DNA from: Acidobacteriaceae bacterium
GTDB lineage: Bacteria > Acidobacteriota > Terriglobia > Terriglobales > Acidobacteriaceae
Reading direction: 5' to 3'
NCBI GenBank assembly: GCA_003166055.1
Contig: PMWR01000537.1
Coordinates: 8,381 to 13,763 of the forward strand
DNA length: 5,383 nucleotides
The position numbers and the translations under genes are program-made. A model generated the notes under the pieces. It worked only from the letters and a program-made list of their open reading frames with translations, was not told the DNA's origin and ran no database searches. Positions 1 through 5,383 of this stretch are shown here, piece by piece; the first letter of the stretch is position 1, and each line of letters starts with the position of its first letter.

Positions 1-522
1 CTGCTGATGCGCGCCGTTAAGAGCCATTACGTGCGGGTGGACAAAGATGTGGCGCTGGACCGGCCCATTGTGCCCGCCGAAGTGACCGAACCGATCGTGG
101 TGCTGCCCATCGACAACTGGAGCCGCATAACGGAAAAGGCGTTGAGCTTTGCGCTGAGCATGTCGAACGATATTCGCTGCCTGCATGTGCAAACCGTTGA
201 AGAGCCGGATGAGATTTGCCGCGACTGGGAGAAGAACGTGGCTGAGCCGCTGCGCGCGGCCGGTAAATGCGTGCCGAAGCTGGAGATTTTGCAATCGCCT
301 TACCGCTACGTACTGGGGCCGGTGGTGGATTACGTCTTGAATGCGGAGAAGCAGACCAACTTCCACAAGATTTGCGTGCTGGTGCCGGAACTGGTAGTGC
401 GCCACTGGTGGGAGAACCTGCTTCACAACCGCCGCGCGGACCTGCTGAAGGTGATGCTGCTGATGCGCGGCAACCGGCGCATTATCGTGATTAACATTCC
501 CTGGTATCTGGAAAGGGATTGA
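1..522 (+). CDS. APC-family amino-acid permease, C-terminal part (5' end outside window)
   Basis: The frame is open from the first base (codons Leu-Leu-Met...) to TGA at 520-522, giving 173 residues without a start, so this is the tail of a longer gene. No membrane span is seen. The fragment is a soluble alpha/beta domain: a hydrophobic strand (IVVLPID, about residues 32-38), a helix rich in Ala/Ser/Leu, a second strand (RCLHVQT), later strands KICVLVPEL and RRIIVINIPWYL, and a basic Trp/His/Arg helix before the last strand. This is the UspA-like cytosolic domain that follows the twelve membrane helices in many acidobacterial APC permeases, which import amino acids or related cations. The family call comes from recognition of this tail alone, so the substrate cannot be given. 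No terminator is evident after the stop. The gene seems unrelated in function to the envelope genes downstream. The ATG at 7 is internal and not a credible start. Confidence 0.72.
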   Translation: MLMRAVKSHYVRVDKDVALDRPIVPAEVTEPIVVLPIDNWSRITEKALSFALSMSNDIRCLHVQTVEEPDEICRDWEKNVAEPLRAAGKCVPKLEILQSPYRYVLGPVVDYVLNAEKQTNFHKICVLVPELVVRHWWENLLHNRRADLLKVMLLMRGNRRIIVINIPWYLERD

Positions 523-693
523 AGCGCCGACGGCGTTGCAACCGTGAAAGCAATGGGCGCGCCTGAAAGCTTTCTTTGCGTTGGCGATTCCCTTTCCGGC
601 CGTAAACGGTCAAAATGGTTGGTGGACCCTGATAGTGCGAAAGCGCAGATGAGCGGGAAACCGGGCTCTCCGGAAAGCCATCCCCGGCGAGCG
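523..693 (+). other. Gap upstream of protein A; no clear gene
   Basis: These 171 bases separate the permease stop from the chosen start of protein A. The downstream frame stays open back to a GTG at 544, but the codons there often end in A or T, the translated peptide has no recognisable character, and no Shine-Dalgarno motif precedes the GTG, so I treat the stretch as noncoding leader. It holds an imperfect 14-base inverted repeat at 598-611 (GGCCGT-AA-ACGGTC, one G-T pair) that could be an operator or a small hairpin. I see no convincing -35/-10 pair. GATAGT at 631-636 resembles a -10 box but has no matching -35. Confidence 0.4.
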
Positions 694-2502
694 ATGCGGG
701 CTGGTTGGGTAGCATGCTTGTGGCTTGCATTTTTGACTCCGGCGTGGCTTTCGGCGCAGGAGCCAGTGCTGGAAACCGCCCAGGAGCCACCGCAGGAGCA
801 GAATGCGAGCGCCGCCACGGCGACGCGGGTGACTGTGCATGGCGTGGTGCGCAACGGGGCCAACGGCGAACCGCTGGCGCGTGCGCTGGTGCGGATTGAG
901 GGCGATGGCGATGCCGGCGCGCTAACCGACGGCGAAGGGCGGTTCGAGATTCCGAGCGTGCTCGCCGGGCCGGAGATCGTCCGGCTGCTCAAGCCGGGGT
1001 TTCGCGACCGGCCCTATGCAATCGAGGAAATTGGCTACCAGTCTGACGGCCCGGCGCACAGCGTGCTGGTGACAGCGCAGATGCCGGATTTGGAATTCAC
1101 GATGACGCCCGACTGCGCCGTACACGGCCATGTGGAGTTGTCGACGGGCGATCCGGCGCAAGGGATTGGGATCGCGCTGCTGAAGCGAGTGGTGCGCTAT
1201 GGGCGCGAAGTGTGGCTGCAAAGCGCCAACGCGAAGACCAATGCCGACGGCGCGTACCGGTTTGGCAATTTGGCGGAGGGGGTGTACGCGCTCTATACTC
1301 TGCCTTCGCTGGAAAGCGAACCGGCAGTGACGGCGATAGCGCCGGGTAGCGGGCTGAAAGTGGAGCGCAACGGATACCCTATCGTGTTTTATCCGGATGC
1401 GCGGGAATTCTCGGGAGCGGCGCGCATTCGTCTCGCGCCGGGAGAACAGGCGGAGGCGAACCTGGCTCTCACGCTGGAACCGTTCCATACGGTGACTGCG
1501 ACTGCGATATCGCCGAATGGCAAGCAGTTCGCGGACGGCGCCGCAGGCCAGGCTGGAGCTGGATTTGTCGCGCCTGTGGTGATGGATGCAGCCGGACACC
1601 GCCTTCCGTATACAGCTCAATATGACGCGACAACGCATAGCGTGCAAGCCAGCCTGCCGGACGGGAGTTACGAGTTGTACGTGATGGCTGTGCAGGATGA
1701 GACGGGCGGCTCGATCTCGCACTCGATGTGGCTGAACGGCGCTCCGGTAGATCGCCGAAACCAGAACAAATTGGTGGGTTTCGCGGATATTGCCGTTTCG
1801 GGACATCCGCTGGCCAACGTGCACATTCCGCTGTCTCCGATGTCAAGCTGGCCGATCCGGTTGCGTGCGGTGAGGACCGGGAACGCACAGTCCGCGAGAG
1901 CGGGACAGGGATTGCAGACGATGGTCACGGTCGAAGCCATTGAAGCCGGCGACGTGCCCGTTGAGGGATCGAGCGGGGAGGCGCTTGCGGAGCCTGCCGG
2001 AACGGACCTGCTGGAGATGAACACGGATGGGCCGGGAGCGAACTGGATTCATACCCAGGTGAACGATCGAAGCCTATGCCTTGGATCGTTTACCGCGGCT
2101 GGAATCAACCTGGCGCGTGAACCGCTGGTGCTGAGCCCTTCCGGTTCAGCGCCGCCGATGGATCTGACCCTGCGCGACGACTGCGCGACGCTGCAATTGA
2201 CGCTACCATCGGCGCTGGCTGCGTTCCTGCCAGGCGAAGAGACGTTCTATACGGTCTACGTGGTTCCGGATTTCGACACCACGGACGATTTGCCGCCAAT
2301 GACTATGCACCCCTCGTCGGGGCCGACGCTGACGCTGAATGGATTGACGCCGGGCAGCTATCACGTGTACATGTTCACCGCGCCAGTGCGGCTGGAATAC
2401 CGGAATCCCACGGCAATGGCGGGGCTCGCGAATTCAGGGCAGCAGGTAACGCTGAGCGCGGGAGCGACGAGCAATTTGGTGTTGGAGGCGCCGGAGCATT
2501 GA
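694..2502 (+). CDS. Exported protein with carboxypeptidase-regulatory-like beta-sandwich domains (protein A)
   Basis: Starting at ATG 694 gives 602 aa with a clean signal peptide: Met-Arg, a hydrophobic core (WVACLWLAFL), then LSA before Gln as a signal peptidase I site near residue 21. A Gln/Glu/Ala-rich linker follows. Domain 1 (about 45-104) has the CarboxypepD_reg pattern: VHGVVRNGANGEPLARALV, then TDGEGRFEI. Domain 2 (about 141-203) repeats it: VHGHV, then NADGAYRFGNLAEGVYAL. A YPIVFYPDA block follows near 228. The end (about 548-600) has LNGLTPGSYHVYMF and a YRNP segment, a C-terminal block I know from acidobacterial proteins of this kind. Such domains are beta-sandwiches in secreted proteins; no zinc-peptidase active site is present, so it is not a carboxypeptidase. 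Function is unknown, probably structural or ligand-binding outside the inner membrane. ATG 649 (617 aa) is an alternative start; neither has a strong ribosome-binding site. Protein B follows and is a collinear relative. Confidence 0.8.
   Translation: MRAGWVACLWLAFLTPAWLSAQEPVLETAQEPPQEQNASAATATRVTVHGVVRNGANGEPLARALVRIEGDGDAGALTDGEGRFEIPSVLAGPEIVRLLKPGFRDRPYAIEEIGYQSDGPAHSVLVTAQMPDLEFTMTPDCAVHGHVELSTGDPAQGIGIALLKRVVRYGREVWLQSANAKTNADGAYRFGNLAEGVYALYTLPSLESEPAVTAIAPGSGLKVERNGYPIVFYPDAREFSGAARIRLAPGEQAEANLALTLEPFHTVTATAISPNGKQFADGAAGQAGAGFVAPVVMDAAGHRLPYTAQYDATTHSVQASLPDGSYELYVMAVQDETGGSISHSMWLNGAPVDRRNQNKLVGFADIAVSGHPLANVHIPLSPMSSWPIRLRAVRTGNAQSARAGQGLQTMVTVEAIEAGDVPVEGSSGEALAEPAGTDLLEMNTDGPGANWIHTQVNDRSLCLGSFTAAGINLAREPLVLSPSGSAPPMDLTLRDDCATLQLTLPSALAAFLPGEETFYTVYVVPDFDTTDDLPPMTMHPSSGPTLTLNGLTPGSYHVYMFTAPVRLEYRNPTAMAGLANSGQQVTLSAGATSNLVLEAPEH
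2493..2496 (+). promoter_or_regulatory. Possible ribosome-binding site for overlapping start of protein B
   Basis: GGAG lies 5 bases before ATG 2502, inside the last codons of protein A. The stop and start overlap as TGATG (2500-2504), a layout typical of translational coupling. A further GGAGG sits at 2484-2488. This is the best canonical initiation signal for protein B, but the 80-90 codons it would open with look noncoding, so it may be chance. Confidence 0.35.
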
Positions 2503-4454
2503 TGTTGGTCTGGAGCAACATGCGGAGAGGTTTGAACAGACGAAGGAATGAGCATACGCCCGGGGCCAAACAGGTTGCGGAAAGAGGCCGATTCTCGTTG
2601 ACGAGCACGAAAGAGCATCCCTCGTGGGCTGAAGCCCAGCGTCTATTCCGGGGTGTTTATGGCACGACTGAAGTCGTGCCCTTTCAAAGAATCAAACCGG
2701 AATCGGATTTTTCCGTAGCCAGTAAATCCCTCGCATCGGTTGCAGCGCTAACGGCGCGACTCAGGTCGTGCCCTTTCAAGACAGCGCTTCGGCTTTGTTG
2801 CGGTCTGTTGCTGGCCGTGGCATGCATGCCTTCGATGACGCAAACCGGGCCGTCGACGCCGGCTGCGACCCGCTTGGCATCAACTGCCAGCGGCTATCGC
2901 ATAGCGGGGACGGTTGTGAACTCGGCGACAGGCGAGCCGGTGCGGGGTGCGACTGTGGCGGCTCTGTCTGAAGCGGATAGTCACACCATTGCTTCTAAGG
3001 AGACGGGCGACGACGGCCATTTCGCTCTATCGGGGCTGGCCGCGGCCAAGTACCAACTGACGGCTTCAAGGCGAGGCTTTCGCACCGCTTTCTACGATGA
3101 GCACGAAGAGTTTTCGACAGCGATCGTGACCGGCCCAGGCCTGGATACAGGACCGCTCACTTTTCGTCTTCCACCGGGGGCGCTGGTGCATGGCGTGGTG
3201 ACGGGTGACGGCGGCGACCCGGTGGAGGGGGCCAGGGTGATGCTGTTCCGCAATCCGGGCGCACACAAGACGGCTGACCGGATCACGCTGGGGGAAGAGA
3301 CGACAAGCGATGATACGGGGGCATACGAGTTTGCAAACCTGGCTGCGGGCGAGTATCTGCTGGCAGTGAAAGCGGAGCCCTGGTATGCGCTGCACGGCTC
3401 GACTAACCGCTCGCGGCCGAGCCCGGGAGACGGTGCGGAGGCAAATGCAGCATTGGACGTGGCCTATCCGGTGACGTTCTTCGACTCGACTACGGAAGAG
3501 GGCGCGGCGACGCCGGTCGTTTTGACCAGCGGCAGCCGCGAAGAGGCGGACTTCAACCTGCACGCGACTGCCGCATTGCACCTGTTGGTCGACGCGCCAC
3601 GCAAGCCGGATGGATCGATTGCACGTGCGGATTTGCGCCAAACGGTGTTTGGGATACCGGTATCGGTGGAAAACGCACAGTTTTTCGACGCCTTGCGAAC
3701 GGGACGCATGGAGTTTACCGGCGTGGCGCCGGGGCAATTCGAACTGACGCAGGGGGACCCGCCACGGACTGCCGAGCTAAACGTGACATCAAGCCAGCAG
3801 GTGGAACCAGGAATCGGAGCGCCTTCAGTAGCAGTGAGCGGGACGGTGCGCTCCACGGTCGGCCCGATGCCGGCTAACGCAACGGCGGTGCTTTTCGGGG
3901 CCGACGGGCCGGTGCGCCAAAACACGCTGCCGACGGCTTGCATTCGAGGGGCATTCAATTTTCCAGCGGTCCCGCCGGGTGTGTGGAAACTCGTGGTGGG
4001 AACCGAGGGACCTGGAAGCGAAACACCATTTACGGTGGTGGCGACTATTGTGGAGGGCGTGACCCATGAGGGGAATGCGATCACGGTGCGCGATCGCCCG
4101 CTTCAAGTGCAGGCGACTCTCAGCCAGGGATCGACCAGGGTGGAGGGTTTTGCGCGGAGGGACGGGAAGGGCGTGGCGGGCGTAATGGTGGTGTTGACGC
4201 CGAAGAGCCTGGGCGCGATGAAAACGCTGGCGCGGCGCGATCAGTCCGACTCCGACGGCAGCTTTTCGCTTCGGGATGTGGTTCCTGGCCAATACACGGT
4301 GGTGGCGATCGAGGATGGTTGGGAACTGGATTGGTCGCAGCCGGATGTGATCGCGCGCTATCTTCCGGGCGGCATCCCCGTCACAGTATCAGACAATGCG
4401 GGGAAACTGATGACCATCCCCACGGCGGTTCCGGTGCAGGACCGGCAACGGTAG
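2502..4454 (+). CDS. Putative lipoprotein with carboxypeptidase-regulatory-like domains (protein B)
   Basis: From ATG 2502 this reads 650 aa, but the true start is probably later. The first 80-90 codons run through palindromic repeats and contain four AGA arginine codons; I find no AGA in the rest of the gene. The export signal is downstream: basic ARLRSCPFK and ALR, hydrophobic core LCCGLLLAVA, then Cys at 2823-2825 in an AVAC context fitting a lipobox. After it come regulatory-like domain 1 (about 2892-3075; IAGTVVNSATGEPVRGATV, DDGHFALSGLAAAKYQL), domain 2 (about 3168-3375; VHGVVTGDGGDPVEGARV, DDTGAYEFANLAAGEYLL), a YPVTFFDS block, a CIRGAFNF segment, and a last domain (SDGSFSLRDVVPGQYTVVAI) with the C-terminal WSQPDVIARYLPGGIPVTV block. 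The order matches protein A. No catalytic motif is seen; function unknown, likely envelope-bound. In-frame alternative starts are ATG 2520 and GTG 2676. Confidence 0.75.
   Translation: MLVWSNMRRGLNRRRNEHTPGAKQVAERGRFSLTSTKEHPSWAEAQRLFRGVYGTTEVVPFQRIKPESDFSVASKSLASVAALTARLRSCPFKTALRLCCGLLLAVACMPSMTQTGPSTPAATRLASTASGYRIAGTVVNSATGEPVRGATVAALSEADSHTIASKETGDDGHFALSGLAAAKYQLTASRRGFRTAFYDEHEEFSTAIVTGPGLDTGPLTFRLPPGALVHGVVTGDGGDPVEGARVMLFRNPGAHKTADRITLGEETTSDDTGAYEFANLAAGEYLLAVKAEPWYALHGSTNRSRPSPGDGAEANAALDVAYPVTFFDSTTEEGAATPVVLTSGSREEADFNLHATAALHLLVDAPRKPDGSIARADLRQTVFGIPVSVENAQFFDALRTGRMEFTGVAPGQFELTQGDPPRTAELNVTSSQQVEPGIGAPSVAVSGTVRSTVGPMPANATAVLFGADGPVRQNTLPTACIRGAFNFPAVPPGVWKLVVGTEGPGSETPFTVVATIVEGVTHEGNAITVRDRPLQVQATLSQGSTRVEGFARRDGKGVAGVMVVLTPKSLGAMKTLARRDQSDSDGSFSLRDVVPGQYTVVAIEDGWELDWSQPDVIARYLPGGIPVTVSDNAGKLMTIPTAVPVQDRQR
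2625..2638. repeat. Short palindromic repeat, type 1 (GA-loop hairpin)
   Basis: TGGGCT-GA-AGCCCA is a perfect 6-bp stem with a two-base GA loop. The core GGGCTGAAGCCC is one I associate with dispersed repeats in Acidobacteriota genomes, often next to the longer GGCACGACT-type palindrome, as here 22 bases downstream. The dispersed status is from memory and cannot be shown within this window. Confidence 0.6.
2661..2686. repeat. Palindromic repeat, type 2, copy 1 (perfect)
   Basis: GGCACGACT (2661-2669), loop GA, AGTCGTGCC (2672-2680) form a perfect 9-bp stem, followed by a conserved tail CTTTCAA. A second, degenerate copy starts 92 bases downstream. The palindrome with the same tail is what a REP-like dispersed repeat looks like. 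It lies after the stop of protein A and inside the open frame upstream of protein B. There is no T-tract after the stem, so it is not an ordinary intrinsic terminator. Confidence 0.7.
2751..2825 (+). other. Lipoprotein-type signal peptide of protein B, n-region from repeat
   Basis: This in-frame stretch has the three parts of a lipoprotein signal: basic n-region (ARLRSCPFKTALR), hydrophobic core (LCCGLLLAVA) and a candidate lipid-attachment Cys at 2823-2825. The n-region is the translation of repeat copy 2. A normal-length signal peptide would begin at 2751, where the codon is ACG. The nearest canonical in-frame start upstream is GTG 2676, which would make the part before the Cys 49 residues long. 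The lipobox match is by eye. Confidence 0.5.
2753..2779. repeat. Palindromic repeat, type 2, copy 2 (degenerate)
   Basis: GGCGCGACT (2753-2761), loop CA, GGTCGTGCC (2764-2772), tail CTTTCAA. It differs from copy 1 at three positions: one in each arm and one in the loop. Both arm changes turn a Watson-Crick pair into a G-U pair, so an RNA stem could still form. The copy directly abuts the hydrophobic signal-peptide core of protein B and is in frame with it, encoding ARLRSCPFK. Confidence 0.65.
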
Positions 4455-4597
4455 CGAATCGGCTGTCGCGGGACTTCATAGAAGCGGGGTCGAGAGGATA
4501 GTCTATGAGGGTACCGATTTCAGTCATAGCGCCGGCTCGAGCGGGGAAACCCGGAAGCGGCAGTCTGGACCCAGCAAGGGTTTTGAGGAGTTTCAAG
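4455..4597 (+). other. Gap and possible leader of the beta-barrel gene
   Basis: Between protein B and the chosen TTG start, 143 bases hold a possible promoter: TTCATA (4475-4480) and GATAGT (4497-4502), 4 of 6 matches each, 16-base spacing. There is also a CGGG-GAAA-CCCG mini-hairpin at 4542-4553. An upstream ATG at 4505 with AGAGGA six bases before it would turn 4505-4597 into 31 extra codons. These include ATA and three AGG codons and no plausible signal peptide feature. Confidence 0.3.
4585..4590 (+). promoter_or_regulatory. Strong ribosome-binding site deciding a TTG start
   Basis: GAGGAG lies 7 bases before TTG 4598, near-ideal sequence and spacing. Starting there puts Lys-Arg right after Met, followed by a hydrophobic stretch, which is exactly a signal peptide. 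This is the main reason for preferring TTG 4598 over ATG 4505. Confidence 0.6.
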
Positions 4598-5218
4598 TTG
4601 AAGAGGACGTTCTTGTTTACGATTTTGGCCTTGGTTCCGGCCACATTGATGCCCATGATGGCCACCAGCCAGGTTGCCAAAGCCAAGCGTTCAGCGGATG
4701 CTGACCAGGGCGAAACGAACTACAAGTGGGAAGGCTACGGGGGATTTGCCTACACCAGCCTCAACAACGTCAACACGTCGCGCAGCGGACTGATTGGCGG
4801 CAAGATCGGCCTGACACGCGATTGGGGCAGGTTCTTCGGCGTGACCGGAGAAGGGGCATTCTACACGAAATCCCTTTCCAGCCCAGCCATTGAAAACAGC
4901 ACACAGAAGCCGCAGGAAACCTCGGTCCTGTTTGGACCGGTGGTTCATGCGACTCTCTATGGACCCGTGAGCGGGTTTGTGGACGTACTGCTGGGCGGAG
5001 AACACATTGGCGGAACCAGCCAGACGCCGAACATCTCGTTTGCGGGAGGAGCAGGCGGCGGAATGGAATGGAAGCTCAGCCGGCACCTTGCCGCGCGCGT
5101 TTATGGCGACGACATCGCGTCGTCGTTCTCGCTGATTAACAACACGACGCAACTGGCCAACTCGCCGCACAAGACGTGGAGTTCGCGGGCAGGGATTGGC
5201 ATCGTTTACAAGTTCTGA
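4598..5218 (+). CDS. Small outer-membrane beta-barrel protein
   Basis: From TTG 4598 the product is 206 aa. It opens with MKRTFLFTILALVPATL, a textbook signal peptide, with candidate cleavage after ATS (residue 24) or AKA (residue 29). The mature part is rich in Gly, aromatic and alternating polar/apolar residues, giving likely beta-strands: YKWEGYGGFAYTSL, GGKIGLTRDWGRFFGVTGEG, TSVLFGPVVHATLYG, SGFVDVLLGGEHIG, SFAGGAGGGMEWKLS, HLAARVYGDDIASSF and SSRAGIGIVYKF. The chain ends in Phe with alternating hydrophobics, the usual C-terminal signal read by the BAM complex. The size fits an eight-strand OmpA/OmpW-like barrel without a periplasmic domain, common in Acidobacteriota as 'outer membrane beta-barrel protein'. 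The ligand or function is not visible. It follows protein B on the same strand and is closed by a strong terminator 26 bases after its stop, so it is likely the last gene of the transcript. ATG 4505 (237 aa) is the alternative start. Confidence 0.8.
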   Translation: MKRTFLFTILALVPATLMPMMATSQVAKAKRSADADQGETNYKWEGYGGFAYTSLNNVNTSRSGLIGGKIGLTRDWGRFFGVTGEGAFYTKSLSSPAIENSTQKPQETSVLFGPVVHATLYGPVSGFVDVLLGGEHIGGTSQTPNISFAGGAGGGMEWKLSRHLAARVYGDDIASSFSLINNTTQLANSPHKTWSSRAGIGIVYKF

Positions 5219-5244
5219 TCGATGGTTGAAGGATAGTTGACAGG

Positions 5245-5288
5245 AAAAAGCAAGAGGCGGATGCATGAGCATCCGCCTCTTGCTTTTT
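5245..5288. terminator. Bidirectional intrinsic terminator
   Basis: A perfect 20-bp stem (left arm 5245-5264, right arm 5269-5288) encloses the loop ATGA. The arms begin AAAAAGC and end GCTTTTT, so the T-tract is part of the hairpin in both directions, with a GC-rich upper stem (GAGGCGGATGC). It starts 26 bases after the beta-barrel stop and should end its transcript. The symmetry suggests it also serves a convergent gene on the minus strand. Confidence 0.92.
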
Positions 5289-5294
5289 CATTTG

Positions 5295-5383
5295 TCACAG
5301 TTCAGTCCCCAGAGCGGCGATTGCGAGCTTGACCGTCTGTAGAGGTGGCTGCACTTTCACACAAAAATGCCGGAAAATGGCCG
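5295..5383 (-). CDS. Possible C-terminal tail of a convergent gene (partial)
   Basis: On the minus strand a frame enters at the window edge and runs 28 residues (ending QTVKLAIAALGTEL) to TGA at 5297-5295, just beyond the terminator. This is where a convergent gene would end. The support is weak: a second minus-strand frame is also open across most of this stretch (to a stop at 5302-5304), and the length is too short for a family call. The alternative is intergenic DNA leading to a forward gene, as an ATG occurs at 5367. Confidence 0.22.
   Translation of the reverse strand, partial: AIFRHFCVKVQPPLQTVKLAIAALGTEL

Noticed and set aside
524..540. CGCCGACGGCG after the permease stop as a terminator
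   Set aside because: The loop would be one base and there is no T-tract.
922..1824. 300-codon minus-strand open frame inside protein A
   Set aside because: Its translation is Arg/His-rich with no domain or signal, and it lies wholly within a gene whose product shows clear domain structure. It is a GC-rich antisense shadow.
2598..2626. TTGACG (2598-2603) as a promoter for protein B
   Set aside because: Good -35 match but no -10 hexamer at acceptable spacing.
2661..2690. Intrinsic terminator between proteins A and B
   Set aside because: The stem is followed by CCTTTCAAAG, not a run of T, and the same unit recurs 92 bases later as a repeat.
2661..2780. CRISPR array
   Set aside because: Only two unequal copies 92 bases apart, with a strong palindrome and no regular spacer series.
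3066..3737. 223-codon minus-strand open frame inside protein B
   Set aside because: Arg/Cys/His-rich translation without recognisable features, antisense to clear regulatory-like domains.
694..4454. Reading proteins A and B as carboxypeptidases
   Set aside because: Only the regulatory-like beta-sandwich domains are present; no zinc-binding or catalytic peptidase motif is visible.
5237..5265. TTGACA (5237-5242) as a promoter -35 box
   Set aside because: No -10-like hexamer at 16-18 bases; it would lie within the terminator stem.
5329..5383. TTGACC (5329-5334) promoter driving a forward gene from ATG 5367
   Set aside because: The -10 position reads CACTTT, a poor match, and no ribosome-binding site is properly spaced before the ATG.

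Overview
The window most resembles an accessory part of an Acidobacteriota chromosome (Terriglobia-like, e.g. the Granulicella/Edaphobacter/Terriglobus group). This rests on recognition, not on a search. The clues are: secreted proteins built from repeated carboxypeptidase-regulatory-like beta-sandwich domains with a characteristic C-terminal 'PGxYxVxx...(Y/W)xxP' block; an APC-type permease tail with a UspA-like cytosolic domain; GC-rich coding DNA; and GA-loop palindromes (GGGCTGAAGCCC-type and GGCACGACTGAAGTCGTGCC-type) that I associate with that phylum.

Layout, all forward strand unless noted. 1-522: 3' end of an APC-family amino-acid permease gene. 523-693: gap with no clear gene, although the frame of the next gene is open through it. 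694-2502: exported protein with regulatory-like domains (protein A, about 602 aa). 2503-2780: a noncoding-looking stretch carrying three GA/CA-loop palindromes; the frame of the next gene is open through it. Up to 4454: a second protein of the same architecture (protein B), probably a lipoprotein. 4598-5218: a small outer-membrane beta-barrel protein, best started at a TTG codon. 5245-5288: a strong, two-way intrinsic terminator. 5295-5383: possibly the tail of a convergent gene on the minus strand, weakly supported.

Proteins A and B align block by block and look like diverged tandem duplicates. With the beta-barrel gene they form a same-strand cell-envelope cluster ending at the terminator. 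No enzyme active site is visible in any of them, so roles are limited to surface or periplasmic structure or binding. The most interesting point is the N-terminus of protein B. Its signal peptide begins exactly where a degenerate palindromic repeat ends, so the repeat appears to supply the positively charged n-region, and the place where a start would be expected reads ACG, not ATG. I found no evidence of a new defence, mobile or RNA system; the window is otherwise ordinary.
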